Assembly (NCBI RefSeq): GCF_029382225.1
Contig: NZ_JARLTC010000004.1
Location: forward strand, 34,268 to 98,267
Reading direction: 5' to 3'
Length of the DNA: 64,000 nucleotides
Source of the DNA: Spongiactinospora sp. TRM90649
GTDB lineage: Bacteria > Actinomycetota > Actinomycetes > Streptosporangiales > Streptosporangiaceae
In this document: piece by piece, positions 1 to 9,757 of the stretch
How positions within the stretch are numbered: position 1 is the stretch's first letter
Layout of the letters: every line of letters begins with the position of its first letter
The notes under the pieces: model-generated
Seen by the model: only the letters and a program-made list of their open reading frames with translations
Database searches by the model: none
Told to the model about the DNA's origin: nothing
Program-made: the position numbers and the translations under genes

Positions 1-58
1 CGCGCTCGGAGCGCGGGGGCAGCCAGTCGAAGGTGCCCTTCGGCGATTGGAAAGTCAT
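1..58 (-). CDS. hisS: Histidyl-tRNA synthetase, N-terminal fragment (cut by window edge)
   Basis: Only the first 19 codons lie inside the window. The ATG at 58-56 follows directly on the TGA of the upstream hydrolase gene (61-59), so the two are translationally adjacent. The visible peptide starts MTFQSPKGTFDWLP, which matches the conserved N-terminus of class II histidyl-tRNA synthetases (motif KGTxDxLP). HisS charges tRNA-His in the cytoplasm. An MBL hydrolase gene just upstream of hisS is the usual actinobacterial arrangement. The identification rests on a short stretch plus context. Confidence 0.8.
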   Translation of the reverse strand, partial: MTFQSPKGTFDWLPPRSER

Positions 59-739
59 TCAGATCCCCCTGGTGGGACCGGCCTGCGGCGCGGCCTCCGC
101 CAGATACGGATTGGTCGCGCGCTCCTGGCCGATCGTGGTCTGTGGCCCGTGACCGGGCAGTACCACCGTCTCGTCGGGCAACGGCAGGCACTTGACGGCG
201 AGGCTGCGCAGGATCGCCGGGTAGTCGCCGCCCGGGAGGTCGCTGCGTCCGATGGAGCCCTGGAACAACAGGTCACCGGAGAACATGACCTGCTCGTCGG
301 CCATCCGGAAGCACACCGAGCCCCAGGTGTGGCCCGGGGTGTGATCGACGGTGATCCGCATTCCCGCGATCTCCATCACCGCGCCGTCGGACAGTTCGCG
401 AACGTCGTCGGGCTCACTGAGCGTGATGCCGCCGAATATCTGCGTCGCGGTGGCCGAGAATCCCTTTGCCGGGTCGCTCAGCAGTGAGCGGTCCTCGGGA
501 TGGATCCAGGCCGGGATGTCGCGGGCCCCGCAGACCGGCGCCACCGACCAGACGTGGTCGAGGTGGCCGTGGGTGAGCAGCACCGCGACCGGCTTGAGCC
601 GGTGTTCGCGCAGCATGTCGTCGAGTCCGGCGACGGCGTCCTGGCCAGGGTCGATGACCACGCACTCCTCGCCGGCGGCGGGAGCGGCGACGTAGCAGTT
701 GGCCTGCAAGGCCCCTGTGGGAAAGCCGGCGATCAGCAT
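59..739 (-). CDS. MBL-fold metallo-hydrolase, glyoxalase II-like
   Basis: This 226-residue cytoplasmic protein has the complete metallo-beta-lactamase-fold metal set. THGHLDH spans residues 56-62 (His57, His59, Asp61, His62), with His137 in DHTPGHT, Asp155 in FSGD and His197 in LPGHGP. The length and motif spacing fit the glyoxalase II/hydroxyacylglutathione hydrolase-like subgroup. Since actinobacteria use mycothiol rather than glutathione, the thioester substrate is unknown. A GAGG sequence lies a few bases before the ATG at 739. The stop abuts the hisS start, so the two probably form one transcription unit. Confidence 0.9.
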   Translation of the reverse strand: MLIAGFPTGALQANCYVAAPAAGEECVVIDPGQDAVAGLDDMLREHRLKPVAVLLTHGHLDHVWSVAPVCGARDIPAWIHPEDRSLLSDPAKGFSATATQIFGGITLSEPDDVRELSDGAVMEIAGMRITVDHTPGHTWGSVCFRMADEQVMFSGDLLFQGSIGRSDLPGGDYPAILRSLAVKCLPLPDETVVLPGHGPQTTIGQERATNPYLAEAAPQAGPTRGI

Positions 740-890
740 CTGCCTCAGTTGATCTCGTCAAGAATGCGGATGGGAATGTAACCGAAGGGTACCGGTGCCG
801 GTCGCCGGGCTGCGAACCATTAGGCGTTGGCCGATACGATTCGCCCACCTCAGTTAGTTCATCGGCTTGACACTCGAAGGGTGGACGGCA

Positions 891-1715
891 GTGGCAACCG
901 GCAAGGAGCGCCAGCGGCAGCTCGCGCGCGAGCACTACGAGCGCCAGATGCAGCGGCGGATAGAGCGCCAGGCGAAGACCAAGCGCAACGCGGTCATCGG
1001 ATCGACGATCGGTGTCGTTGTGGTCATCGGAGGTGTGGTGGCCGCCGTCACCCTGTTGGGCGGGAACGACTCCCAGCCACAGGCGGCCAGCAGCAGTCCC
1101 GCGGCCAAGCCGGTGGACCCGACCAAGGTGACGTGCTCTTATCCCGAGGAGAGCAAGGGAGAGGTCAAGAAGGTCGGCGTCCCGCCGTCCAAGCCCGACC
1201 TCTCCGCCACCCAAATGACCATGAACACCAGCCAGGGCGACATCGTCATCGACCTGCAGCCGCTGAAGGCCCCCTGCACGGTCAACTCCTTCGCGTTCCT
1301 GGCGAGCAAGGACTACTTCGACGGCAGCAGTTGCCACCGCCTCGTCAACCCCGACGGCGGCGGGCTGGCCATCCTGCAGTGCGGCGACCCGCTCGCCAAG
1401 GCCGACGGCAAGGGCGTCAAGGACGGCCAGGGTGGCCCCGGCTACAGCTTCGCGGACGAGAACCTGGGCGGCATGCCGTACGGCAGGGGCGTGGTGGCCA
1501 TGGCCAACAGCGGCCCCAACACCAACGGCAGCCAGTTCTTCCTCATCTTCGGCGACGAGACCAAGCAACTGCCCCCGCAGTACACGCCATTCGGTACCGT
1601 CAGCAAGGGAATCGACATCCTCGACAAGGTGTCCAAAGGTGGGTTCTTGGCGGACAACACCGCCCCGAAGGTGAAAGTCCAAATCAAAGACGTGACAATC
1701 TCTGGCAAGAGCTGA
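891..1715 (+). CDS. Membrane-anchored cyclophilin-type peptidyl-prolyl cis-trans isomerase
   Basis: The protein has 274 residues from the GTG at 891, which I prefer to an upstream TTG at 867 because GAAGGG lies 8-13 bases before it and the product then begins MATGKERQRQLA, as in actinobacterial homologues. A basic N-terminal segment is followed by one membrane helix (about residues 34-57) and a Ser/Ala/Pro-rich linker. The C-terminal cyclophilin domain has the signatures GDIVIDL, SFAFLA, CHRL, LQCGD, MANSGPNTNGSQFF and FGTVSKG. The topology places the isomerase outside the membrane, where it would help fold exported proteins. It is divergent from relA and co-directional with the DUF349 gene downstream. 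Confidence 0.88.
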   Translation: MATGKERQRQLAREHYERQMQRRIERQAKTKRNAVIGSTIGVVVVIGGVVAAVTLLGGNDSQPQAASSSPAAKPVDPTKVTCSYPEESKGEVKKVGVPPSKPDLSATQMTMNTSQGDIVIDLQPLKAPCTVNSFAFLASKDYFDGSSCHRLVNPDGGGLAILQCGDPLAKADGKGVKDGQGGPGYSFADENLGGMPYGRGVVAMANSGPNTNGSQFFLIFGDETKQLPPQYTPFGTVSKGIDILDKVSKGGFLADNTAPKVKVQIKDVTISGKS

Positions 1716-1758
1716 CGTAATAGCCACATAGGTCAGGGACTAACAAGTGGAGGACACG

Positions 1759-2988
1759 GTGAGCACCGACCCGTGGGGCCGGGTAGACGACGACGGCACC
1801 GTCTACGTGCGTACGGCTGAGGGAGAGCGAGCCGTCGGGTCCTGGCAGGCCGGTGAGCCAGAAGAGGCGCTGGCCTATTTCCATCGCAAGTACGAGGAAC
1901 TGGCCACGCAGGTGGAGCTGCTGGAACAGCGGCTGCGCGGCACCGACCTGCCCCCCGCGCAGGCCGAGGCCGGAATCGTCAAACTGCGCGAGGCCATCAC
2001 CGGCGCCCATGCCGTGGGCGACCTGGACGCCCTGCTGGACCGCCTCGCCACCCTGACCGACCTGGTCGCCAAGCGTCGTGAGGAGGTCAAGGCCGCGCGC
2101 GACCAGGCCCGCGTGGAGGCGAGGGGCGTCAAGGAGCGCATCGTCGCCGAGGCCGAGCGGATCGCCAGCGAGACCAGCCACTGGAAGTCCGGCGGGGAAC
2201 GGCTGCGCCAGCTCGTCGAGGAGTGGAAGGCCGCCGACCGCATCGACCGGGTCACCGAGGCCGCCCTGTGGAAGCGCCTGTCCTCGGCGCGGACGGCGTT
2301 CGCCAAGCGCCGCAAGGTGTACTTCGCCGGCCTGGAGGAGCAGCGCGAGGGCGTGCGGGCCGAGAAGGACCGCATCGTCGCCGAGGCCGAGGCGCTGGCC
2401 GCCTCCACCGACTGGGGCGCGACGGCCTCGGCCTACCGCGAGCTGATGCGCCAGTGGAAGGCCGCGGGAAGGGCGTCCAGGGAGGTCGAGGAGGAGCTGT
2501 GGGCGCGCTTCAAGGGCGCCCAGGACCAGTTCTTCCAGGCCCGCTCCGCGGTGTTCGCCGAGCGTGACGCCTCCCTGCGGGAGAACGCCGACGGCAAGGA
2601 GCAGCTCCTGGCAGAGGCGGAGAAGATCCTGCCGGTGACCGACGCCCGGAGCGCGCGTGGCGCGCTGCGCCACATCCTGGAGCGCTGGGAGGCGCTCGGC
2701 CCGGTCCCCCGCGACCAGCGCGACCGTCTCGAAGGCGGGCTGCGCCGGGTGGACGAGGCGGTGCGCAAGGCCGAGGAGTCGGAGTGGAAGCGCTCCAACC
2801 CCGAGGCGCGCGCCCGCGCGCAGGACACCGTCAACCAGTTGCGCCGGTCCATCGAGCAGCTTGAGGCCCGCCTCTCCCAGGCGCGGGCCACAGGCAGGGA
2901 GAAGGACGTCAAGGAGCACGAGGAGGCCCTCACCGCGCGCAGGTCGTGGCTGGAGGAGGCCGAGCGCACGCTCAGCGAGTTCTCCTGA
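1759..2988 (+). CDS. DUF349 domain protein
   Basis: The product has 409 residues from the GTG at 1759. GGAGG at 1749-1753 is well placed for this start, whereas an in-frame GTG at 1747 would overlap it. The N-terminus MSTDPWGRVDDDGTVYVRT is typical of actinobacterial homologues. The rest is highly charged and helical, with repeated WK(A/S)xGR(A/I) units, as in tandem DUF349 repeats, and a likely coiled coil towards the C-terminus. The biochemical role of the family is not established. Its position beside relA and the cyclophilin gene is conserved in actinobacteria. A strong inverted repeat follows the stop. Confidence 0.85.
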   Translation: MSTDPWGRVDDDGTVYVRTAEGERAVGSWQAGEPEEALAYFHRKYEELATQVELLEQRLRGTDLPPAQAEAGIVKLREAITGAHAVGDLDALLDRLATLTDLVAKRREEVKAARDQARVEARGVKERIVAEAERIASETSHWKSGGERLRQLVEEWKAADRIDRVTEAALWKRLSSARTAFAKRRKVYFAGLEEQREGVRAEKDRIVAEAEALAASTDWGATASAYRELMRQWKAAGRASREVEEELWARFKGAQDQFFQARSAVFAERDASLRENADGKEQLLAEAEKILPVTDARSARGALRHILERWEALGPVPRDQRDRLEGGLRRVDEAVRKAEESEWKRSNPEARARAQDTVNQLRRSIEQLEARLSQARATGREKDVKEHEEALTARRSWLEEAERTLSEFS

Positions 2989-3002
2989 TCCCATTTCCCC
3001 AG

Positions 3003-3057
3003 ATCGACCCGGCACCCGAGGTGCGGCGCCTCCGCTCCTCGGGTGCACCGGGTCGAT
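3003..3057. terminator. Long inverted repeat between convergent DUF349 and relA genes
   Basis: Left arm 3003-3021 and right arm 3037-3057 pair over 19 bp (ATCGACCCGG then CACCCGAGG), interrupted only by a two-base bulge, CA at 3046-3047, with a 15-base loop. It sits 14 bases after the DUF349 stop and 120 bases after the relA stop, so it can serve both converging genes. There is no T-run, as is common for high-GC terminators. Confidence 0.7.
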
Positions 3058-3178
3058 GGAGAAAAGGGTCCAGAACGGGCCCTATAGCCCCTTGTGGCGA
3101 TTTGCGGGGTTCGGCTGGCAGGGGCCAGTGCCGGTGGCGCACCGCCCGCCGTACGGGCCCTCTCGGGGGCGCGACGGG

Positions 3179-5533
3179 TCAGTTGTTCACGCGGTAGACG
3201 TCGTAGACACCCTGAATGTTCCGCACGCCCTTGAGCACGTGGCCCAGGTGCTTGGGATCGCCCATCTCGAAGGTGAACCGGCTGACCGCCACCCGGTCGC
3301 GGGAGGTGGCGACCGACGCCGACAGGATGTTGACGTGGTGGTCGGACAGCGTGCGGGTGACGTCGGAAAGCAGGCGCGGCCGGTCGAGCGCCTCGACCTG
3401 GATGGCCACCAGGAAGACCGAGTCGTCGCCGGGTGACCAGCTCACGTCGACCAGGCGGTCTTCCTCGGTGCGCAACTGCTCGGCGTTGGGACAGTTGACC
3501 CGGTGCACCGAGACGCCGTGGCCCCGCGTGACGAAGCCCAGGATCTCGTCTCCCGGCACCGGCGTGCAGCAGCGCGACAGCCGCACCCAGACGTCCTGGT
3601 CTCCGGCGACCACGACGCCGGCGTTGGCCCCCGTGCGGGGACGGCCGCGCAGGCGGGTCGGGACGGCGGCCTCGGCGATGTCCTCTTCGGCGCTGTCCAC
3701 GCCTCCGATGGACTCGACCAGCTTGCCCACCACCGACTGGGCCGAGACGTGCCCCTCGCCGACGGCCGCGTACAGCGCGGAGACGTCGGGGTAGCGCATG
3801 TCGCGGGCCAGCGCCAGCAGCGCCTCGCCGGACATCAGCCGCTGCAGCGGCAGGCCCTGCTTGCGCATGGCGCGGCCGATGGCCTCCTTGCCCGCCTCGA
3901 TCGCGGTCTCGCGGCGCTCCTTGGAGAACCACTGCCGGATCTTGTTGCGGGCCCGCCCGCTCTTGACGAACTTCAGCCAGTCGCGCGACGGCCCGGCGTC
4001 CTGCGACTTGGAGGTGAAGATCTCCACCGTGTCGCCGTTGCCGAGCCGCGACTCCAGCGGCACCAGGCGGCCGTTGACCCGCGCGCCGATGCAGCGGTGG
4101 CCCACCTCGGTATGCACGGCGTAGGCGAAGTCGACCGGCGTCGCCCCCTCGGGCAGCGCGATGACCTGGCCGCGCGGGGTGAAGACGTAGACCTCCGACA
4201 CCGACAGGTCGAAGCGCAGCGACTCCAGGAACTCGCCCGGGTCGGAGGTCTCCTTCTGCCAGTCCAGGAGCTGACGCAGCCACGCCATGTCGCTGCCGGG
4301 CTTGACCTTCGCCCCGGCGGGACCGGTGGCGTTGGTCTCCTCCTTGTACTTCCAGTGCGCGGCCACGCCGTACTCGGCCCGGTGGTGCATGGCGTGGGTG
4401 CGGATCTGCAGCTCGACCGTCTTGCCCTCGGGCCCGATCACCGTGGTGTGCAGCGACTGGTACATGTTGAACTTGGGCATCGCGATGTAGTCCTTGAAAC
4501 GCCCGGGCACCGGGTTCCACCGGGCGTGGATCGTTCCGAGGGCGGCATAGCAGTCGCGCACCGTGTCGACCAGGACTCTGATGCCCACCAGGTCGTAGAT
4601 GTCGTCGAAGGCGACGTCGCGGGCGATCATCTTCTGGTAGATCGAGTAGTAGTGCTTGGGACGGCCCTTGACCGTGGCGCGGATCTTGGCGTCGCGCAGG
4701 TCGGCGGCGACCTTCTCGATCACCTCCTGCAGGAACAGGTCGCGGCGCGGCGCCCGCTCGGAGACCATCCGGGCGATCTCGTCGTAGCGCTTGGGGTAGA
4801 GCAGCGCGAACGCGAGGTCCTCCAGCTCCCACTTGATGGTGTTCATGCCCAGGCGGTGGGCCAGCGGGGCGAAGATCTCCAGCGTCTCGCGGGACTTCTG
4901 CTCGCGCTTGTGCGGCGGCAGGTAACGCATGGTGCGCATGTTGTGCAGGCGGTCGGCCAGCTTGATGACCAGGACGCGGATGTCGCGCGACATCGCGACC
5001 ACCATCTTGCGCACGGTCTCGGCCTGGGCCGCGTCGCCGAACTTGACCTTGTCCAGCTTGGTGACGCCGTCGACCAGCAGCGCCACGTTGTCGCCGAAGT
5101 CACGGCGCAGCTCGTCCAGGCTGTAGGCGGTGTCCTCGACGGTGTCGTGCAGCAGGGCGGCGCAGAGGGTCTCGTCGTCGGTGCCCAGCTCGGCCAGGAT
5201 GGTCGCGACGGCCAGGGGATGGGTGATGTACGGGTCGCCGCTCTTGCGCTTCTGGTCGCGGTGATGGTGGGCCGCCACCTCGTAGGCACGCTCGATGAGG
5301 CGCAGATCGGCCTTCGGGTGCGTCGCCTTCACCGTGCGGAACAGCGGTTCGAGCACAGGGTTCATGGCCCCACCCCCAAAGCGCGAGAGCCGGCCGCGCC
5401 GGGGCGTCGCGGCGCGTTCAGCGGCGGGCGCGGGCCCGCCCGCGCCCGGACCTCCCGGACCGGCCGGTGAGACGGCGGGCCCGGGGGCCTCACCGCCTGG
5501 GGTCGTCTCTGACGCCACCACGTCGCGGGGCAC
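3179..5533 (-). CDS. relA: Bifunctional (p)ppGpp synthetase/hydrolase, RelA/SpoT family
   Basis: This 784-residue protein makes and degrades the alarmone (p)ppGpp. The N-terminal HD hydrolase domain is intact ([19 protein letters not shown], then LLHDTVED with His129-Asp130). The synthetase domain carries RFKD at 345-348, the variant seen in bifunctional enzymes rather than the ExDD of monofunctional RelA. A TGS domain ([20 protein letters not shown]) and a C-terminal ACT domain follow. The Pro/Ala-rich extension of about 55 residues is usual in actinobacteria. The start is the GTG at 5533, with GAGGAG five bases upstream. It ends the yajC-secDF-apt-relA run. Confidence 0.96.
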   Translation of the reverse strand: MPRDVVASETTPGGEAPGPAVSPAGPGGPGAGGPAPAAERAATPRRGRLSRFGGGAMNPVLEPLFRTVKATHPKADLRLIERAYEVAAHHHRDQKRKSGDPYITHPLAVATILAELGTDDETLCAALLHDTVEDTAYSLDELRRDFGDNVALLVDGVTKLDKVKFGDAAQAETVRKMVVAMSRDIRVLVIKLADRLHNMRTMRYLPPHKREQKSRETLEIFAPLAHRLGMNTIKWELEDLAFALLYPKRYDEIARMVSERAPRRDLFLQEVIEKVAADLRDAKIRATVKGRPKHYYSIYQKMIARDVAFDDIYDLVGIRVLVDTVRDCYAALGTIHARWNPVPGRFKDYIAMPKFNMYQSLHTTVIGPEGKTVELQIRTHAMHHRAEYGVAAHWKYKEETNATGPAGAKVKPGSDMAWLRQLLDWQKETSDPGEFLESLRFDLSVSEVYVFTPRGQVIALPEGATPVDFAYAVHTEVGHRCIGARVNGRLVPLESRLGNGDTVEIFTSKSQDAGPSRDWLKFVKSGRARNKIRQWFSKERRETAIEAGKEAIGRAMRKQGLPLQRLMSGEALLALARDMRYPDVSALYAAVGEGHVSAQSVVGKLVESIGGVDSAEEDIAEAAVPTRLRGRPRTGANAGVVVAGDQDVWVRLSRCCTPVPGDEILGFVTRGHGVSVHRVNCPNAEQLRTEEDRLVDVSWSPGDDSVFLVAIQVEALDRPRLLSDVTRTLSDHHVNILSASVATSRDRVAVSRFTFEMGDPKHLGHVLKGVRNIQGVYDVYRVNN

Positions 5534-5607
5534 GCAGACTCCTCACGTTCGAGTCCAGATCCCTCAGTGTATCCACGTGGTTCACCGAGGTGGCGTCCCC
5601 CGGGGGA

Positions 5608-6132
5608 TCAGACGATCACAAGAGAGCGCAGGTCGAGGTCCGCGAGCCGCTCACGGCCGGAGAGAAAGGCCAGCTCCATGAGCACCGCGGCGCCTACGAC
5701 CTCGGCTCCGGCCTCCTTGACCAGGTCCGCCGTCGCCCGTGCGGTGCCGCCTGTGGCGAGCACGTCGTCGACGATCAGGACCCGGTCTCCAGGGTCGAAG
5801 GCGTCACGATGCACTTCGACCACTGCGGAGCCGTACTCCAGATCGTAGGACTTCTCCAGGGTTCCAGCGGGAAGTTTGCCCTTTTTCCGGACGGGCACGA
5901 AGCCGGCGCCCGCCCGATAGGCGACCGGGGCGGCCAGGATGAAGCCCCGCGCCTCGATCCCGACCACCTTGTCCACACCCGCGCACAGCCCGGCCAGCTC
6001 GTCCACCACGGCGGAGAACGCCTCGTGGTCGGCGAGCAGCGGCGTGATGTCCTTGAACACCACCCCCGGCCGCGGATAGTCGGGGACATCGCGGATCCGC
6101 CGCAGGATCAGCTCGATCAGCTCGCTCATCAT
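5608..6132 (-). CDS. apt: Adenine phosphoribosyltransferase
   Basis: The enzyme converts adenine and PRPP to AMP in purine salvage. The 174-residue product begins at one of two adjacent ATG codons (6132 or 6129; MMSELIELILRR). It shows the family signatures RDVPDYPRPGVVFKDITPLL, IEARGFI, KKGKLPAGT and the PRPP-binding loop VLIVDDVLATGGTARA. Longer in-frame readings upstream are composition artefacts. It sits between secF and relA, the standard actinobacterial order, but a strong hairpin separates it from secF. Confidence 0.95.
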   Translation of the reverse strand: MMSELIELILRRIRDVPDYPRPGVVFKDITPLLADHEAFSAVVDELAGLCAGVDKVVGIEARGFILAAPVAYRAGAGFVPVRKKGKLPAGTLEKSYDLEYGSAVVEVHRDAFDPGDRVLIVDDVLATGGTARATADLVKEAGAEVVGAAVLMELAFLSGRERLADLDLRSLVIV

Positions 6133-6166
6133 CGGCCCGTCGTTCTCGGAGGGATGGTCGGGCAAC

Positions 6167-6210
6167 GGTACGCGCCCCCGCCCCGGGGACAGCGGGCGGG
6201 GGCGCGTACC
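6167..6210 (-). terminator. 17-bp perfect hairpin between secF and apt
   Basis: Arms at 6167-6183 and 6194-6210 are exact reverse complements (GGTACGCGCCCCCGCCC) around a 10-base loop. The hairpin begins five bases after the secF stop, in the direction of transcription. It may end or attenuate the yajC-secD-secF transcript before apt. No U-tract follows. Confidence 0.65.
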
Positions 6211-6215
6211 GTGCG

Positions 6216-7259
6216 TTACTTCTTGCGCCGCTTGGTGGCGGTGGCGCCGTTGGCGGCGGCCACCGGCTCGCGGGTTTCGGCGTCGGACGGTTCCTTGCCG
6301 GGGCCCCGGGACGCCAGCCGCCTGGCGAGCTGCTGGTACTTCGGCTCCCGCTCCTTCAGCGTGACCAGCAGCGGGGTGGCCACGCACAGCGAGGAGTAGG
6401 TACCGACGAGCATGCCGACGAACAGGGCCAGGGAGAGGTCCTTCAGGGTGCCCGCGCCGAGCAGCGTGGTGCCGATGAACAGGATCGCCGCGACCGGCAG
6501 GATCGCCACCAGGGTGGTGTTCAGCGACCGGATCAGCGTGTGGTTCAGCGCGTTGTTGGCGGCCTGCGAGTAGGTCATCTTGGAGCCCGTGCCGAGCTTC
6601 GCGGTGACCTCCTTGATCATGTCGAACACCACGACCGCGTCGTAGAGCGAATAGCCCAGGATCGTCAGGAAGCCCAGGACGGTCGCCGGGGTCACCTCGA
6701 AGTCGGTCCAGGCGTAGACGCCCGCGGTGATGATCAGGTCGTGGAACAGCGCGACGATCGCGGCCAGGGCCATCTTCCATTCGAAGGCCATGGTCAGATA
6801 CAAGATGATCGCCAGCATGAACACGCCGAGACCGATCAGCGCCTTCTCGGAGACCTGACCTCCCCAGGACGCGCCGATGAGATCGACGTCGACCTGGTTC
6901 TGCGGGAGCTTGTACTCCGTGGCGATGGCCTTCTGGAGCTGGGTGCCCTGGCTCTCGGTCAGCGTCTCGGTGGTGACCCGCCAGCGGTCGCCGGCCGTCT
7001 GCGGGATGGCCTGGTGCACCTGCTGCTTGGTGAAGGTGTCACGGACCTGCTCGATGCTCGCCGTGGGCGCCTTGAAGGAGAACACCGAACCGCCGGTGAA
7101 CTCCACCCCCAGGTTGAGGCCGTTGATGATCAGGCCCGCGATGGACACCAGCAGCAGGCCGGCCGACAGGGAGTACCAGAGCCTCTGCTTGCCGACGAAG
7201 TCGACGTTGATCTCGCCTCGGTAGAGGCGACGAGCGAGCCCGGAACCGAATCCAGCCAT
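6216..7259 (-). CDS. secF: Protein translocase subunit SecF
   Basis: SecF works with SecD in the membrane to drive late steps of Sec-dependent export with the proton motive force. This 347-residue protein has the expected six helices: one near residues 27-47, a periplasmic-side domain to about 140, then five more. It carries the signatures INGLNLGVEFTGGSVFSF (D1), LGFLTILGYSLYDAVVVFD (D4/D5) and RSLNTTLVAILPVAAILF. The C-terminus is a basic tail, KRRKK. It starts one base after the secD stop. Confidence 0.96.
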   Translation of the reverse strand: MAGFGSGLARRLYRGEINVDFVGKQRLWYSLSAGLLLVSIAGLIINGLNLGVEFTGGSVFSFKAPTASIEQVRDTFTKQQVHQAIPQTAGDRWRVTTETLTESQGTQLQKAIATEYKLPQNQVDVDLIGASWGGQVSEKALIGLGVFMLAIILYLTMAFEWKMALAAIVALFHDLIITAGVYAWTDFEVTPATVLGFLTILGYSLYDAVVVFDMIKEVTAKLGTGSKMTYSQAANNALNHTLIRSLNTTLVAILPVAAILFIGTTLLGAGTLKDLSLALFVGMLVGTYSSLCVATPLLVTLKEREPKYQQLARRLASRGPGKEPSDAETREPVAAANGATATKRRKK

Positions 7260-7260
7260 G

Positions 7261-9096
7261 TCAGGCCTCCCTCGGGGCTGTCGTACGGACGGTGGTGTCG
7301 AGGCTCATGCGCTCGGCGTCCAGGCCGGATAGCTTGTGTCCCTTGCTGAAGAACTTCAGCCTGGCCAGCAGCGCGACGAACGGCTTGGTGAACATGAAGA
7401 CGACCACGATGTCGATCAGCGTGGTCAGGCCCATCGCGAAGGCGAAGCCGGCCACACCGCCCACCGCGAGGAAGTAGAGCACCAGCGCGGCGATGAACAT
7501 CACCGCGTCGGCGATCAGGATCGTACGGCGGGCGCGCACCCACGCCACCTCGACGGCCGCCCTTAGCGACCGCCTGCCCTCCTTCATCTCATCTCGAATA
7601 CGTTCGAAATAGACGATGAAGGAGTCGGCTGTGATGCCGATCGACACGACGAGGCCGATGATGTGCGGCAGCGAGAGCCGGAACCCGGCGTTGGCGCCCA
7701 GCACGACCACCGACTGGTAGGTCAGGATGGTCGCCACCGCGAGGCTCAGCACCGAGACGACGCCCAGCCCCCGGTAGTAGAGCAGGGAGTAGATCACGAC
7801 CAGGGCCAGGCCGATGCCGCCGGCGATGAGGCCGCCCCTGAGCTGGTCTGCGCCGAGCGTGGAGGAGACCTCCGAGATCGAGCTGCGGACGAACTTCAGC
7901 GGCAGCGCGCCGTACTTGAGCTGGTTGGCCAGCTCGTTGGCGCTCTCCTGGTTGAAGGTGCCGGAGATCTGCGCCCGGCCGCCGTTGATGGGCTCCTGGA
8001 TGACGGGGGCGGAGATCACCACGCCGTCGAGGACCATGGCGACCTGGTTGCGCGGCGCCTGGCTGTTGAAGGCCGTCGTGGTGACCTTGCCCCACTCCTG
8101 GCCGCCCTTGCTCTTGAAGCTGAGCTGGACCAGCCACTCGCCGGTGTCCTGGGCCACGCCGGAGTCGGCGCTGGCGATCTCGGTGCCGACCACGGCGGCC
8201 TTGTCCAGGATGTAGCGCGCGGCGCCCTCGGCGTCGCAGACCGCGATCTGCTTGGTGGGGTCGTCCTGTGCGCCCTGGCCGCGGTCCTTCTTCGTGCAGT
8301 CGAGCTTCTTGAACTGCTCGATCACCGCGGGGTCGATGCCGGTCGGGTCGATGCCGGCCATCGGGTCGTCGGGCTGCGGGGCGGCGGGGGTGGGCGCCGG
8401 CGTGGCCTGGCCCTTGTCGTCGCCCTTCTCCTTGCCCTTCTCGTCGCCCTTCTCGCCCTTCTTGTCAGAGGGCTGTGCCGAGGGCTCCGCCGACCCCGTG
8501 GGCGTGGCCGCCGGGGTGGGGTTGGTCATCACGGAGAATGAGCGCTTACCGCCGGTGAAGCCGCTCTGGGCGCCGGGGCTGCCGCTCTCGGCCGGATCCG
8601 GCGAGCCCGCGCTCTGCGAGGGCGTGGCCGCCGGGGATCCGGTCGGGGCGGGCGCCGGCGTGCCGTTGGGCGACCCGCTCGGGGTCGGGGCGGCCGTGGG
8701 CATCTGGGCCGCGGCCGCGGCGATGCCGAGCACCTGTCGGAACCGCAGTTCCGCCGTGGTACCGACCAGCTTCACGACATCTTCCTGCCCCACGCCGGGG
8801 ACAGAGATCACGATATTGTCGCCCGACCTCGCGACCTCCGCGTCGGAGATGCCTGTGCCGTTGACCCGGTCGCGGATGATGTTGACCGCGAGGTCGAGGC
8901 TCTCCTGTGACGGCGGCTGGTTGTTCGACGTCACCGGGGACAGCGTCACGATCGTGCCGCCGGCCAGGTCGAGGCCGAATAGGGGGGCGAACGCCCGCTG
9001 CAGGGACATGGTCCCGCCCAGGGCGAGGATGAGGGCCACGAGGAGGAGGAGCATGCGCCCCGGCCTGCTGTGGCTGCTGGTCGGTCGTCGGGCCAC
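7261..9096 (-). CDS. secD: Protein translocase subunit SecD
   Basis: This is the large partner of SecF. In the 611-residue product an N-terminal helix precedes LFGLDLAGGTIVTLSP, the P1 domain with ADAEV(A)R-type motifs, and five C-terminal helices with VVSIGITADSFIVYFERIRDE. A long Pro/Ala/Ser/Thr and Lys/Glu/Gly-rich low-complexity insert occupies roughly residues 130-240, between the two halves of the extracytoplasmic domain. Similar inserts occur in other actinobacterial SecD proteins, and it probably forms a flexible linker on the outer face. It is in operon order yajC-secD-secF. Confidence 0.96.
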   Translation of the reverse strand: MARRPTSSHSRPGRMLLLLVALILALGGTMSLQRAFAPLFGLDLAGGTIVTLSPVTSNNQPPSQESLDLAVNIIRDRVNGTGISDAEVARSGDNIVISVPGVGQEDVVKLVGTTAELRFRQVLGIAAAAAQMPTAAPTPSGSPNGTPAPAPTGSPAATPSQSAGSPDPAESGSPGAQSGFTGGKRSFSVMTNPTPAATPTGSAEPSAQPSDKKGEKGDEKGKEKGDDKGQATPAPTPAAPQPDDPMAGIDPTGIDPAVIEQFKKLDCTKKDRGQGAQDDPTKQIAVCDAEGAARYILDKAAVVGTEIASADSGVAQDTGEWLVQLSFKSKGGQEWGKVTTTAFNSQAPRNQVAMVLDGVVISAPVIQEPINGGRAQISGTFNQESANELANQLKYGALPLKFVRSSISEVSSTLGADQLRGGLIAGGIGLALVVIYSLLYYRGLGVVSVLSLAVATILTYQSVVVLGANAGFRLSLPHIIGLVVSIGITADSFIVYFERIRDEMKEGRRSLRAAVEVAWVRARRTILIADAVMFIAALVLYFLAVGGVAGFAFAMGLTTLIDIVVVFMFTKPFVALLARLKFFSKGHKLSGLDAERMSLDTTVRTTAPREA

Positions 9097-9140
9097 TGGT
9101 CGCCTGTTTCCTTCGGGTGAAAGGGTTTGTCGTAGCCTAA

Positions 9141-9524
9141 TCAGGGCTTGCCGGTGCTTGATCCCTTCCCGTCGCCGTCGACCGGCTCGGCGTGGTCGGC
9201 GTCGCGATCCTGATCGTCATCGGCCGTGGTGTCCGTCTCGGCCTCTTCTTCTTCGACGGGCGTGATGACGCGCCCGATCGCCCCCTTGATGAAACGGCTC
9301 TCCACTCCGGGAGCGATTTCCAGGATCACGTCCTCACCGTCGATCGCGACCACGGTCGCGAACATGCCGGTCGTGGTCATCACGCGCGTTCCCGGCGCCA
9401 GGGAGTTCTGCATGCGCAACTGCTCCTGCTGGCGCTTGCGCTGCGGCCTGATCAGCAGGAAGTAGAAGACCACCACCAGCAAGATCAGCGGCAGAAAGGA
9501 GGTAAGCGCGTTATTGCCGCCCAC
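9141..9524 (-). CDS. yajC: Preprotein translocase subunit YajC
   Basis: This 127-residue single-pass membrane protein associates with SecDF. The helix LPLILLVVVFYFLLIRPQ is followed by the family signature RPQRKRQQEQ, a small SH3-like domain (PGTRVMTTTGMFATVVAID, RFIKGAIGRV) and an acidic low-complexity tail. The GTG start at 9524 is preceded by GGAAGGTGG. It is separated from secD by 44 bases and from ruvB by 233 bases, so it may begin its own transcript. Confidence 0.93.
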   Translation of the reverse strand: MGGNNALTSFLPLILLVVVFYFLLIRPQRKRQQEQLRMQNSLAPGTRVMTTTGMFATVVAIDGEDVILEIAPGVESRFIKGAIGRVITPVEEEEAETDTTADDDQDRDADHAEPVDGDGKGSSTGKP

Positions 9525-9757
9525 GATGGGCCACCTTCCATGTGGATGAGACCGGCTCTCGCCGATCGTTTCGTGCGATGTGCGGCCACGCCGCTCAGCA
9601 CGTCAGCCTACACAGCCAGCCAAGGCAGGGAGTGTAGGCGAGCAGTGCACGGCCCGGCAACGAACCCACGATGCGGCGCGCGGGAAAGTTCCCGCTTCGA
9701 GACCCTTGTCATCGATCTGTGATGAGGATAAGGCGCGCCGCGTGCGGTCGGAACGAT

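Noticed and set aside
867..890. TTG start of the cyclophilin and a TTGACA promoter element at the same place
   Set aside because: GTG 891 has a good ribosome site and a conserved N-terminus. TTGACA here would put the -10 inside the gene.
9680..9695. Small palindrome after ruvB as a terminator
   Set aside because: Six or seven base pairs with a two- to four-base loop 60 bases past the stop, and no T-run. It is within chance expectation for this GC content.
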